DNA of 64,000 nt, taken from positions 1 through 64,000 of the forward strand of contig NZ_JBGCCH010000006.1 in NCBI RefSeq assembly GCF_041261205.1, given 5' to 3'. The notes under the pieces were generated by a model that worked only from the letters and a program-made list of their open reading frames with translations, made no database searches and was not told the origin of the DNA. Position 1 is the first letter of the stretch, and each line of letters begins with the position of its first letter. Shown piece by piece: positions 1 to 9,267 of this stretch. The stretch is from Catenulispora sp. MAP5-51. GTDB lineage: Bacteria > Actinomycetota > Actinomycetes > Streptomycetales > Catenulisporaceae. Made by a program: the position numbers and the translations under genes.

Positions 1-399
1 TGGGCGGTGTCCAGCCGAACGAAACCGGTGGCCAGCAACAGTGATCCGGCTTGACACCGCCCAGGCCGGGATGGTTCCCTCCGGGCGACGAAGCGGCGGG
101 GAATCCGGGACAGAGGCGACCACAAGCAGCGTCCGCCGGCAGCCAGCGCGGCCCCCACTCCCCGGAGCGAGGCCGCTCGCCGCGCAGGCGCCGCCGGAGG
201 CGCTCTTCAGGCTCTTGACTGTGGCTCTTGCCCTTGACTGTCGCAGTAGAGCCGACCACCTGCCCACACCACCGCCGCCCCGCGAAACCAGCGCCACCCC
301 CAACCCGCGCCACCAACGGATCCCGCAAACCCCGCGCGAAGCCGTCAAGAAACGCCTGTGCCTGTCAGCCCACGAACAATCCGCGCACCCTCTTAAGCG
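1..399. other. Left edge, no gene recognised
   Basis: About 400 bases downstream of the minus-strand DUF4097 gene. The open frames here are low-complexity Arg/Pro/Ala shadows of GC-rich DNA, with no recognisable domain or ribosome binding site. I see nothing I can name in it. Confidence 0.5.
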
Positions 400-1152
400 C
401 TACTTGACGGTGATGGGCGCGTTGCTGGTCTGCGCGTCGATCTCGTTGTCCGAGCGGCGGTCCTGGTTCGAGTTGTCAGGGTGGGGGTCGGCGTTCGAGG
501 TCTGGAGCTTGTCGTAGTACGTCGTGCGGCCGTCGGTGGTGATGGAGATCGGCGCATTGCTCGTGTGCGCGAAGATGTTCTTCGGCCCGCCGGCGAACGT
601 GGCGCTGATCGGGGCGTTGGAGGTCTCCATCCACGCGTCCCCGGCGCCGAGCTGCTTCGCCGTGATGGAGGCGTTCGCGTCGTGCAGTTCCACACCGCCG
701 GAGACGTTGCTGACGGAGACGCCGGCGTTGCTCGTGGTCACCAGGACAGACACGGTCGGCGGCACCTGGATGTCGATGTCCGCGTGGCAGTCGGTGCCAG
801 CGCAGTCCTTGGTCAGCGTCAGCACGCCGTCCGCGTACTGTTGGACGACCTTGGCGTTGGTGGTGCTGCTGCCGAAGGCGTGCCAGCTCAGGGTGGCGTG
901 GCCGGTCACGCCGAACAGCGCCGCGTTGCCGGTGATCCGGACGGAGCTGTCCTGGTCGACGATCACGACCCTGGTGACCCGGTCGGCCTGGCTGAGATCC
1001 TGCTGCTTCTGCTGGCTGTCGAGGCTGCCGGACAGGACGACCGAGGCGGCCGCGGCGGGCACCGCGACGGCGGCGACCACGCCGATCAGCGCGACCGTGC
1101 TGACTCGCAGGGCCGCGATCGGGCGGCGGGACGGAGTGGGTTCAGAGCTCAT
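400..1152 (-). CDS. DUF4097-type secreted/membrane beta-repeat protein
   Basis: A 250-residue protein with an N-terminal hydrophobic segment (about residues 17-41, following an Arg-rich stretch) and an extracytoplasmic remainder. From about residue 130 the chain carries repeated short beta-strand units with Thr-Ser-Asn-Ala cores (TSNAGV, TSNAPI three times, TSNADP), the pattern of the DUF4097/putative adhesin beta-solenoid family. A single Cys pair (DCAGTDC) may form a disulfide. It lies 16 bases downstream of a paralogue in the same orientation, so the two probably form an operon. Function is unknown; family members are usually called putative adhesins, often without experimental support. 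The ATG at 1152 lacks a clear Shine-Dalgarno, which fits translation following the upstream gene. Confidence 0.75.
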   Translation of the reverse strand: MSSEPTPSRRPIAALRVSTVALIGVVAAVAVPAAAASVVLSGSLDSQQKQQDLSQADRVTRVVIVDQDSSVRITGNAALFGVTGHATLSWHAFGSSTTNAKVVQQYADGVLTLTKDCAGTDCHADIDIQVPPTVSVLVTTSNAGVSVSNVSGGVELHDANASITAKQLGAGDAWMETSNAPISATFAGGPKNIFAHTSNAPISITTDGRTTYYDKLQTSNADPHPDNSNQDRRSDNEIDAQTSNAPITVK

Positions 1153-1168
1153 GTCGGGGCCTCTGCAT

Positions 1169-1915
1169 CTAACTGACGGTCACGTCGCCGTTGGTGGTGG
1201 TCACGTCGATCTCGCCGGCTGCGTCACGGTCCTGCACGTTCGTCAGGTACCGGTTGCCGTTGGTGGTTCGCACTGAGTCGTAGTACTTGGTCCGGCCGTC
1301 GGTGGCGACCGTCACGGCGGCGTTGCTGGTGACCGCGGTGATCCGGGCCGGCGCGCCGGTGAAGGAGGCGTCGATGCCGCCGTCCGAGGTGTGGAAGGAG
1401 GCGTCGCCGGATCCCAGGCCGACGGCGTCGATGCCGCCGTTGGACGTCCTCAGGTCCACCGCGCCGGTGACGCCGGAGACGCTGATCCCGCCGTCGGAGG
1501 TGGCGGCCTGGACGGCGATGTCCCGCGGCACTGAAAGCGTGATGTCGACCGGCCCGCATCCGCCGCCGGAGCAGTCCTTGGCCAGGGTCAGGACCCCGTC
1601 CGCGACGCTCTGCCGCAGCTCGGCCCGCTTGCCGTTCTTGCCCTTCCACTGCACCACGGCCTGCCCGCTCACCCCGCCGGCCGTGTCGGTCGCGGAGATG
1701 TGCACGTCGCTCTCCGAATCGGCGATCACGACCCGGGTGATCGGGCCCGCCGCGCTGATCCCGACCAGCTGCTGCTGGTCGATCACCTGCGAGGACATCG
1801 CGAACGCCGCGGTGGCGGCCGGAACGCCCACCGCCACGATCACGCCGGCCATGGCGATGGTGCTGATCCGCAGGGCGCCGATCGGGGCGCGGGGCGGGGT
1901 GGCGTCGAAGGTCAT
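1169..1915 (-). CDS. DUF4097-type secreted/membrane beta-repeat protein (paralogue)
   Basis: Paralogue of the adjacent downstream gene with the same layout: an N-terminal (T/S)PxRxPIxALRxSTxAxxG segment leading into one hydrophobic anchor or signal, a Cys-containing DCSGGGC motif, and C-terminal repeated TSDGGI/TSNGGI/TTNGDV units of a beta-solenoid. I chose the ATG at 1915 over an upstream start at 1966 because homology with the paralogue begins there and the upstream 17 residues are low complexity. The two copies have diverged mainly in the repeat core (NAP in one, DGG/NGG in the other). Probably exported and cell-surface associated; substrate or partner unknown. Confidence 0.75.
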   Translation of the reverse strand: MTFDATPPRAPIGALRISTIAMAGVIVAVGVPAATAAFAMSSQVIDQQQLVGISAAGPITRVVIADSESDVHISATDTAGGVSGQAVVQWKGKNGKRAELRQSVADGVLTLAKDCSGGGCGPVDITLSVPRDIAVQAATSDGGISVSGVTGAVDLRTSNGGIDAVGLGSGDASFHTSDGGIDASFTGAPARITAVTSNAAVTVATDGRTKYYDSVRTTNGNRYLTNVQDRDAAGEIDVTTTNGDVTVS

Positions 1916-1979
1916 GAGTAGATGGTGGCTCGGCGACGGGGGTCGGGACGATGGGGGTAGCCCCACTCTTGCCCGGACC

Positions 1980-2861
1980 TCACCCTACCCGTGGGGATCT
2001 TGCTATGTGGTGGAGCAGCCGCTCACGGTGGAAGGAAGGGCTTCCCCAGGCGGAGTGGAGTGCCCTGATCTTCTTGAAGAAGACGGACAGGTCGTACTCG
2101 TCGGTGTAGCCGATGGCGCCGTGGAGCTGGAGCGCGGCACGGGCCGCGCGGTAGGCGGCGTCGCTCGCGGCGGCCTTCGCCGCGGAGATGTCGCCCGAGT
2201 CGGAGCTCAGGGCGGCGGCGAAGACGAGGGGACGCGCGAACTCCAGGCCGGTGTGCGCGTCGGCGAGGCGGTGCTTGACCGCCTGGTATTCGCCGATGAC
2301 GCGGCCGTACTGCACACGCTGTTTGGCGTAGGCGACGGTCATGTCGAGCGCGGCCTGGCCGAGGCCGAGCAGCTGCGCGGCCGTGAGCAGCGCGGCGGTG
2401 TCGAGCAGGAGCTCGTTCGGCGACGCGCCCTCGACGGCGAACAGCGACCGGGTCGGATCCAGCGAGGCGGCCGGCCCGGCGACCGTCACCGACAGGCAAA
2501 GACTCGCGACGTCGGCGTTCGGCGCCCAGGGCGCGACCGGCGGCATGGCGGCGGTGGCGATCGCGCCGGCGGCGATGCGCTCGCGCCAGTCGGGCCGTAC
2601 CGTCGCCACCGCCAGGGATTCCGGATACGGCCCGGGCGCCGCGTGGTAGCCGACCCGTTCCATCGCCGCGCACAGCTCCACCGGGTACTCGCCCGCCAGC
2701 GAGTGCATCCCGATCCCGGCCAGGCCGCGCCAGATCTCCAGTCCCGGCTTGGTGTCGCCGGCGGCCCAGGCGCGGGCCGCGGCGATGCCGTCCGCGTCGC
2801 GCAACAAAGAGTCGACAGCATCGCGGAAGTCGCGCTGCTCCCCGGTCAGAGCGAATCTCAC
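1980..2861 (-). CDS. Acyl-CoA dehydrogenase, short subunit (FadE32/FadE33-like)
   Basis: A 293-residue acyl-CoA dehydrogenase, shorter than the usual 370-390 and close to the ~320 residues of mycobacterial FadE32/FadE33. Visible family features are the C-terminal VAYAKQRVQYGRVIGEYQAVKHRLAD helix region and LQLHGAIGYTDEYDL near the end. In actinobacterial steroid catabolism such short subunits pair with a full-length FadE as alpha2beta2 enzymes. The GTG start at 2861 overlaps the stop of the preceding fadE by four bases (GTGA), arguing for translational coupling and a heteromeric complex. Expected role: a dehydrogenation in side-chain/ring degradation late in the HIP pathway. Which of FadE32 or FadE33 it matches cannot be decided by eye. 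Confidence 0.8.
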   Translation of the reverse strand: MRFALTGEQRDFRDAVDSLLRDADGIAAARAWAAGDTKPGLEIWRGLAGIGMHSLAGEYPVELCAAMERVGYHAAPGPYPESLAVATVRPDWRERIAAGAIATAAMPPVAPWAPNADVASLCLSVTVAGPAASLDPTRSLFAVEGASPNELLLDTAALLTAAQLLGLGQAALDMTVAYAKQRVQYGRVIGEYQAVKHRLADAHTGLEFARPLVFAAALSSDSGDISAAKAAASDAAYRAARAALQLHGAIGYTDEYDLSVFFKKIRALHSAWGSPSFHRERLLHHIARSPRVG

Positions 2862-4000
2862 CGCGCCCCCCTCGGCAGGCCGAGCACCCGCTCGGCGACC
2901 ACATTGCGCTGCACTTCGTTGGTTCCCGCGTAGATCGGCCCGGCGAGGGCGAACAGGTAGCCGTCCATCCAGGCCGAGTCCAGGCGCTCGGCGTGCGGGC
3001 CGAGCAGGTCCAGCGCCGTCTCGTGCATCGCCAGGTCGAGCTCCGACCAGAACAGCTTGTTCACGCTCGTCTCCGCGCCGAGCGTTCCGCCGTCCGCGAT
3101 CCGCGCAGCGGTCTCGAACGTCGCCAGCCGGTACGCTTGCGCCCCGATCCAGGCCTCGGCGACCCGGTCCCGGAACTCGGCCGGTCTGCCGGCCTGCTTC
3201 CACAACGCGATCAGCCGTTCGGCCGTGGCCAGGTACCGTCCCGGCGAGCGCAGGTACAGGCCGCGCTCCTTGCCGGCCGTGGCCATCGTGACCTTCCAGC
3301 CGTCGCCGGCCGCGCCGAGCACGTCTGTGTCCGGGACGTACACGTCGTCGAAGAAGAGCTCTGCGAAGCCGGGTTCGCCGTCGAACTGCGGGATCGGGCG
3401 CACCGTGATCCCCGGCGCGGTCAAGGGGAACAGGAAGTACGTCAGCCCCCGATGACGCTCGGCGGCCGGGTCGCTGCGGAACAGGCCGAAGCCCCAGTCC
3501 GCGAACGTCGCCCGGGAGGACCACGTCTTCTGCCCCGACAGCAGCCACCCGTCGTCCGACGGCGCCCGCACCGCTGTCGAGCGCAGCGCCGCGAGGTCCG
3601 ATCCGGCCTCCGGCTCGGACCACACCTGCGCCCAGATCTGCTCGCCGGAGGCCATCGCGGGCAGGAACCGCTCTTTCTGCGCCTCGGTCCCGTGGTCCAG
3701 CAACGAGGGCGCCAGCAGGTTGATGCCGTTCTGCGCCACCCGGCCCGGGCTGCCCGCGGCCCAGTACTCCTCTTCGAAGATCAGCCACTCGGTGATCGAG
3801 GCGCCGCGGCCGCCGTACTCGGTCGGCCACGACACCACCGAATACCGCTCCTGGAACAGGTCCAGCTCCCAGCGGCGATGCGCCTCGAAGCCCTCGGCGG
3901 TGTCCATCGACGGCAGCGGCTCGGGCGGCACATGGGCGGCCAGCCAGGAGCGCACCTCCGCCCGGAACGCGTCCTCGGCCGCGCTGAAGCTCAGGTCCAC
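2858..4000 (-). CDS. fadE31: Acyl-CoA dehydrogenase (FadE31-like)
   Basis: A full-length 380-residue acyl-CoA dehydrogenase (mycobacterial FadE31 is 377). Features: N-terminal helical domain, WPTEYGGRGAS, the FAD-domain stretch WSEPEAGSDLAALRSTA, GQKTWSS, and a C-terminal YAGTNEVQRNVVAERVLGLP. The GTG at 4000 is the first sensible start and lies only 13 bases from the edge of the palindrome at 4014, so the mRNA is short-leadered or leaderless. It is divergent from fadE30 and coupled by a four-base overlap to the short FadE downstream. Inferred role: electron-transfer-flavoprotein-linked dehydrogenation of CoA thioesters arising from steroid rings C/D, repressed by KstR2. Confidence 0.82.
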   Translation of the reverse strand: MDLSFSAAEDAFRAEVRSWLAAHVPPEPLPSMDTAEGFEAHRRWELDLFQERYSVVSWPTEYGGRGASITEWLIFEEEYWAAGSPGRVAQNGINLLAPSLLDHGTEAQKERFLPAMASGEQIWAQVWSEPEAGSDLAALRSTAVRAPSDDGWLLSGQKTWSSRATFADWGFGLFRSDPAAERHRGLTYFLFPLTAPGITVRPIPQFDGEPGFAELFFDDVYVPDTDVLGAAGDGWKVTMATAGKERGLYLRSPGRYLATAERLIALWKQAGRPAEFRDRVAEAWIGAQAYRLATFETAARIADGGTLGAETSVNKLFWSELDLAMHETALDLLGPHAERLDSAWMDGYLFALAGPIYAGTNEVQRNVVAERVLGLPRGAR

Positions 4001-4013
4001 GCGGCCTACCGTA

Positions 4014-4029
4014 CCAAGCAAACGATTGG
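4014..4029. promoter_or_regulatory. Probable KstR2 operator A
   Basis: CCAAGCAAACGATTGG, an imperfect palindrome; read on the other strand its right arm is TTGCTTGG, identical to the right arms of the sites at 15712 and 22701. The outer bases extend the symmetry (TACCAA...TTGGTA). It sits between the divergent fadE31-like and fadE30 genes, 13 bases from each start codon, where a bound TetR-type repressor would block both promoters. Confidence 0.72.
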
Positions 4030-4042
4030 TAGGGTAGAGTCC

Positions 4043-5275
4043 GTGGAGCTCACCGACACCGCCGAGGACGAGGCGTTCCGTGCGGAGATTTTCCGGACCG
4101 AGCTCCGGGCCTGGCTCCACGAGCACCTCGCCGGCGAGTTCGCCGCGGCCCGAGGTCTTGGCGGCCCGGGACGCGAGCACGAGGCCTTCGACGTCCGCCT
4201 CGCCTGGGACCGCCATCTCGCCGCGCACGGCTGGACCTGCCTGGACTGGCCGAAGGAGTACGGCGGCCGGGAGATCGGCGTCGCGCAGCAGGTCATCTTC
4301 CACGAGGAGTACGCGCGCGCCGACGCGCCGATCCGCGTCAGCCACATCGGCGAACAGCTGCTGGGACCCACGCTCATCGCCTTCGGCACCGAAGAGCAGA
4401 AGCAGCGCTTCCTGCCGGGCATCCGCGACGTGACAGAGCTCTGGTGCCAGGGGTACTCCGAACCCGATGCCGGCTCGGACCTCGCCAACGTCAAGACCAC
4501 CGCCGTGCTCTCGGAGGACGGCAGCGAGTGGATCCTCAACGGCCAGAAGGTTTGGACCTCGCTGGCGCACCTGGCCGACTGGTGCTTCGTCGTGGCGCGC
4601 ACCGACGCCGCCGCGGCCAAACATCGAGGCCTGTCATACCTGCTGGTGCCGATGCGGCAGCCCGGCGTCGAGGTCCGCCCGATCCTGCAGCTCACCAGGA
4701 CCTCGGAGTTCAACGAGGTCTACTTCACCGACGCGCGCACCCCGGCGGGCAATGTCGTGGGCGCGGTGAACGACGGTTGGCGGGTCGCGATGGCCACCCT
4801 CGGTTTCGAGCGCGGCGTCTCCACGCTCGGTCAGCAGATCGGCTTCCGACGCGAGCTCGACGGCGTCATCGCGCTCGCCAAGCGGACCGGGGCGGCCCAG
4901 GACCCGCTGATCCAGGACCGGCTCGTCCGCGCCGCGATCGGTCTGGACGTGCTGCGGCTCAATGCCCTGCGATCGATGACCGGCCTGACCGGCCCGACCG
5001 CCCCGACCGACAACGCCGGGGCCCGGGGCACACCCGGGCCCGAGGCCTCGATCGCCAAGCTGGCCTGGGCCCGCTGGCACCGCGACCTCGGCGAGCTGGC
5101 GATGGACGTGCTCGGCCCGGCCGGCACCGTCACCGGGCCGGACTACGACCTCGACGAGTGGCAGCGGCTGTGGCTGTTCAGCCGTGCCGACACCATCTAC
5201 GGCGGATCCGACGAGATCCAGCGGAACGTCATCGCCGAGCGCGTCCTCGGCCTGCCGAAGGAGCCGCGAGCATGA
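4043..5275 (+). CDS. fadE30: Acyl-CoA dehydrogenase FadE30
   Basis: A 410-residue acyl-CoA dehydrogenase closely resembling mycobacterial FadE30: the blocks LAGEFAA, GLGGPGREHEAF, ELLGPTLIAFGTEEQ, RDVTELWCQGYSEPDAGSDLA, NGQKVWTSLAHLADWCFV, FERGVSTLGQQI and DEWQRLWLFSRADTIYGGSDEIQRN are all present. FadE30 introduces the first double bond into the CoA thioester of HIP, the propanoate-bearing hexahydroindanedione left from rings C and D. It is somewhat longer than the 385-residue Mycobacterium protein because of an insert around residues 315-335 (TGPTAPTDNAGARGTPGPE). The GTG at 4043 is taken because it follows the operator directly and no better start exists. It overlaps ipdF by ATGA. Confidence 0.88.
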   Translation: MELTDTAEDEAFRAEIFRTELRAWLHEHLAGEFAAARGLGGPGREHEAFDVRLAWDRHLAAHGWTCLDWPKEYGGREIGVAQQVIFHEEYARADAPIRVSHIGEQLLGPTLIAFGTEEQKQRFLPGIRDVTELWCQGYSEPDAGSDLANVKTTAVLSEDGSEWILNGQKVWTSLAHLADWCFVVARTDAAAAKHRGLSYLLVPMRQPGVEVRPILQLTRTSEFNEVYFTDARTPAGNVVGAVNDGWRVAMATLGFERGVSTLGQQIGFRRELDGVIALAKRTGAAQDPLIQDRLVRAAIGLDVLRLNALRSMTGLTGPTAPTDNAGARGTPGPEASIAKLAWARWHRDLGELAMDVLGPAGTVTGPDYDLDEWQRLWLFSRADTIYGGSDEIQRNVIAERVLGLPKEPRA

Positions 5276-6090
5276 GTGTGCCGACCGGGCCCGCTGGGTC
5301 TTTCGCGCCGACCGTGCCGTCATACGTTCCCGGCCACAATCTGCTCGCCGGCAAGAACGTCGCGATCACCGCCGCCGCCGGGACCGGCATCGGCGCCGCC
5401 GCCGCGCGCCGCTGCCTGGAGGAGGGTGCCCGCGTCGTGGTCAGCGACCACCACGAGCGCCGGCTGGAGGAGACCCGGGCCGTGCTCGCCAAGGACTTCG
5501 GCGCCGACAGCGTCCACGCGCTCGTCTGCGACGTCACCCGCGAGGAGCATGTCCAAGCCCTGATGGACGGCACCGCCGAGCGGTTCGGCAGCCTCGACGT
5601 CCTCATCAACAACGCCGGCCTCGGGGGCACCGCGTCCGTGCTGGAGATGACCGACGAGCAGTGGCTGCGCGTCCTGGACGTCACCCTGAACGGCACCTTC
5701 CGCTGCACCCGCGCGGCCCTGCGGCGCATGCGCGACCAGGGGACGGGAGGCGCCGTGGTGAACAACGCCTCGGTCATCGGCTGGCGGGCCCAGGAGGGCC
5801 AGGCGCACTACGCCGCCGCGAAAGCCGGGGTGATGGCGCTGACCCGGTGCTCGGCCCTGGACGCCGCCGTTTACGGTGTCCGGGTGAACGCCGTCGCGCC
5901 CTCGCTGGCCATGCACCCGTTCCTCGCCAAGGTCACGACCGACGAACTGCTCGCCGAGCTGACCGCCCGCGAGGCGTTCGGGCGCGCCGCCGAGCCCTGG
6001 GAGGTCGCGAATGTCATGGTGTTCCTGGCAAGCGACTATGCCTCCTACCTGACCGGTGAAGTCCTCTCCGTTTCGAGCCAACATGCCTAA
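5272..6090 (+). CDS. ipdF: Short-chain dehydrogenase IpdF-like
   Basis: A 272-residue short-chain dehydrogenase/reductase. The nucleotide-binding motif is TAAAGTGIG (after NLLAGKNVAI), followed by NNAG, and the active site is Ser (NNASVIG) with YAAAK. By position between fadE30 and kstR2 and by its length it matches IpdF (Rv3559c), which oxidises the 5-hydroxy group of 5-OH-HIC-CoA. The ATG overlaps the fadE30 stop by four bases and its own stop overlaps the kstR2 start by eight bases, so the genes are translationally coupled. The specific IpdF assignment leans on context, since SDR sequences alone do not fix the substrate. Confidence 0.82.
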   Translation: MSVPTGPAGSFAPTVPSYVPGHNLLAGKNVAITAAAGTGIGAAAARRCLEEGARVVVSDHHERRLEETRAVLAKDFGADSVHALVCDVTREEHVQALMDGTAERFGSLDVLINNAGLGGTASVLEMTDEQWLRVLDVTLNGTFRCTRAALRRMRDQGTGGAVVNNASVIGWRAQEGQAHYAAAKAGVMALTRCSALDAAVYGVRVNAVAPSLAMHPFLAKVTTDELLAELTAREAFGRAAEPWEVANVMVFLASDYASYLTGEVLSVSSQHA

Positions 6091-6691
6091 GACACCGCCT
6101 GCACTCCCCCCTCATCGGGACCGCCGCACCGAGCTGCTGACCCTGGCCGCCGGCCTGTTCGCCGAGCGCGGCTACAAGAACACGACGGTGCGCGACATCG
6201 CCGACGCCGCGGGGATCCTGTCCGGGAGCCTGTACCACCACTTCGACTCGAAAGAGACGATGGCGGACGAGATCCTGCGGACGTTCCTGGACGAGCTGTT
6301 CCGCGACTACCGCGCGATCGTCGAGCGCGAGAGCGATCCGCGCCGCGCCTTCGAGCAACTCGTCGACGCCTCGTTCCAGGCCATCGACCGCAGCCACGCG
6401 GCGATCGCGCTGTACCAGAACGAGGCCAAGCAACTGCGCCAGTCGCCGCGCTTCGCCTACCTGGACGACACCGACCGCGAGTTCCGCGAGATCTGGCTGG
6501 GCACGCTGGAGAAGGGCATCGCCTCGGGGGCGTTCCGCGCCGATCTGGACGCCACGATGGCCTACCGCTTCGTGCGCGACACGGTGTGGGTCGCGGTGCG
6601 GTGGTACGTGCCCGGCGGCAAGCTCACGGCCGAGGCCGTCTCGGCCCAGTACCTCTCCATGATCCTCGAAGGATTCCAGAGCCGGGACTAG
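6083..6691 (+). CDS. kstR2: TetR-family repressor KstR2
   Basis: A 202-residue TetR regulator with an N-terminal helix-turn-helix (AAGLFAERGYKNTTVRDIADAAGILSGSLYHHF) that is nearly identical in its recognition part to mycobacterial KstR2, and a ligand domain with YQNEAKQLRQSPRF and FVRDTVWVAVRWYVPGG, also KstR2 hallmarks. KstR2 represses the HIP regulon and is released by HIP-CoA. The gene is inside the operon it should control (fadE30-ipdF-kstR2-fadA6), giving autoregulation through the site at 4014. I chose the ATG at 6083, which overlaps the ipdF stop, rather than an earlier in-frame ATG at 6056. Confidence 0.88.
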   Translation: MPKTPPALPPHRDRRTELLTLAAGLFAERGYKNTTVRDIADAAGILSGSLYHHFDSKETMADEILRTFLDELFRDYRAIVERESDPRRAFEQLVDASFQAIDRSHAAIALYQNEAKQLRQSPRFAYLDDTDREFREIWLGTLEKGIASGAFRADLDATMAYRFVRDTVWVAVRWYVPGGKLTAEAVSAQYLSMILEGFQSRD

Positions 6692-6708
6692 CAGGGAGTG
6701 ATGCTCCG

Positions 6709-7860
<1,152 letters not shown>

Positions 7861-7990
7861 TCTGCGGCTATTCGCGACGGTGGGCGGGCGCCCGCCCGGA
7901 GGCGGGGATTGTTCGCCGAAACGTGTGCGATCTGTGATGCTAATCAGTTCCTGAAGCCCGTGACCGCGCTGATCCTCGGCAGTACTCTGA

Positions 7991-8461
7991 ATGACGATGA
8001 GCACGAATACGAAAGCCGGTGCCGCCGTCGCCGCCGTGGTGCTGCTGCTGTTCCTCATCGTGCGGCCGACCAGCTCGGGGCATCACTTCAAGGTGACCGC
8101 CACCGAGTACGACTGCAACGTCAAAATCGCCGACGACCCCAGGCCCCTGAACAAGGAGATCCTGTCGACGGTCGCCATCAAGTGCGCCACCCCGCCGAAG
8201 CAGACCTCGCTGGTCCTGCAGCTGCAGTACCACGCCAGCGGCTCCAGCGTGTGGACGAACAGCGGCGACGCCCGCGCCTTCAACGGCGTCCCCGGGCCGG
8301 ACTACACGGACATCAACATCACGCTGCCGTGCAAGGCCGGAAGCTGGCGGATCGAGTACCAGCTGCAAGGGGTCGCCGCGGCGCTGGGGACGAACTTCCA
8401 GGCGACGCCGCAGTACGGGAGCAGCAAGGACATCAGCCAGTCGCAGTGCGACAACTCCTGA
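7991..8461 (+). CDS. Small secreted or membrane-anchored protein, unknown
   Basis: A 156-residue protein with one hydrophobic segment (about residues 10-25, AAVAAVVLLLFLIV) followed by a soluble, Ser/Thr/Gln-rich extracytoplasmic part with four cysteines (YDCNV, IKCAT, LPCKAG, SQCDN) that could form two disulfides. No family recognised. A second ATG two codons in is an alternative start. It stands alone between the fadA6 operon and a tiny secreted protein gene, with different character from the catabolic genes. Confidence 0.6.
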   Translation: MTMSTNTKAGAAVAAVVLLLFLIVRPTSSGHHFKVTATEYDCNVKIADDPRPLNKEILSTVAIKCATPPKQTSLVLQLQYHASGSSVWTNSGDARAFNGVPGPDYTDINITLPCKAGSWRIEYQLQGVAAALGTNFQATPQYGSSKDISQSQCDNS

Positions 8462-8604
8462 GCTGACTCGCCCGCTCCGACCAGGTCTTCCGCCGCGAAG
8501 ATCACCCGAGCGGGGGCATCGGGGCGCCCTCGCCGCCGATGATCATGTGAGGCTTCCAGTGAGGGCACGCTTAGTCGCCCTCGAACCCCGTAAGGAGCCC
8601 TCTC

Positions 8605-8835
8605 ATGAGGAAGCTTGCCATGCTCGCCGTCGGTGCCACTCTCGCGGCCGGCGTCGTACTGGTCCCGGCTGCCGGGTCTGCCACCGCGGCCACTTCCAGC
8701 TCTCCGGTCACTCAGGTTCAGCCGCAGGTCTCCCTATACGACTGCATATCTTCAGGCGGTCAGGTTCGTGTGATCGAGCCCGGCTACGGCATCTGCGTCG
8801 GTGGCGCCCTCGATGGTCAGCCCGTCTGGTGGTAG
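8605..8835 (+). CDS. 76-residue secreted peptide
   Basis: A very small exported protein: MRKLA, a hydrophobic core and an Ala-x-Ala cleavage site near residue 29 make a classic signal peptide, leaving a mature chain of about 47 residues with two cysteines (DCISSGG...GICVGG) and a C-terminal Trp-Trp. AAGGAG lies eight bases before the ATG, a strong ribosome site. Such small Cys-pair secreted peptides are common orphans in filamentous actinomycetes; function unknown. A hairpin at 8887 ends the transcript. Confidence 0.7.
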   Translation: MRKLAMLAVGATLAAGVVLVPAAGSATAATSSSPVTQVQPQVSLYDCISSGGQVRVIEPGYGICVGGALDGQPVWW

Positions 8836-8881
8836 CGCCGGCGCCTCGACCGGTATCACAGGCCTGACATTGTCACAGCGC

Positions 8882-9151
8882 TCAGCGGCCCCCGCGTCCT
8901 CCGGGCGCGGGGGCCTTCGTCTGTGCGGCGCGCGCCTCCTGGCGGTTCTTCTCCAGCGGATCGCCGTGCCACAGCATCGACAGGCCGATGAACAGGCTCA
9001 GGAAGACTCCCACGATCGCGTAGTTCCAGCCGCCGAGGGCGTGTTGTCCGGGGAGCGGGGAGAGGGTGTATGTCAGGATCCATACGGTGGCCACCGCGAG
9101 GCAGCCGAGGATCACTCCTCCGAACCACGGGGGCGACGGCTTGTCATTCAT
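8882..9151 (-). CDS. CrgA-like small membrane protein
   Basis: An 89-residue protein with two membrane segments (about 11-30 and 42-60). The stretch LGGWNYAIVGVFLSLFIGLSMLWHG matches the second half of CrgA (mycobacterial CrgA has [24 protein letters not shown]), and the first segment has the CrgA-like tryptophan spacing. CrgA is a small divisome/septation protein of actinobacteria. The canonical basic N-terminal stretch is mostly missing and the tail is instead charged and Gly/Arg-rich, so this is a divergent paralogue, away from the usual chromosomal crgA context. AGGAG precedes the ATG. Its 3' end contains the hairpin that terminates the convergent secreted-peptide gene. Confidence 0.65.
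   Translation of the reverse strand: MNDKPSPPWFGGVILGCLAVATVWILTYTLSPLPGQHALGGWNYAIVGVFLSLFIGLSMLWHGDPLEKNRQEARAAQTKAPAPGGRGGR
8887..8915 (+). terminator. Hairpin after the secreted-peptide gene
   Basis: A ten-base-pair G/C stem (GGCCCCCGCG with CGCGGGGGCC) and a nine-base loop, 52 bases after the stop at 8835, followed by only two T residues. It lies inside the 3' coding end of the convergent CrgA-like gene. Confidence 0.6.
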
Positions 9152-9267
9152 GGCTCTCCTGTCAACTTGAACCCTTGCTCTGCAGTGTGATGCGTGCCAC
9201 TCTCATTGTGCAAGGGGTCCAATAAGGGATTCCCCCGAAAGCGTGCGCACCAGCGGGAGGCTGTGAC

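Noticed and set aside
41-517. 158-residue open frame at the left edge
   Set aside because: Composition is Arg/Pro/Ala shadow coding opposite the DUF4097 gene, with no domain or ribosome site.
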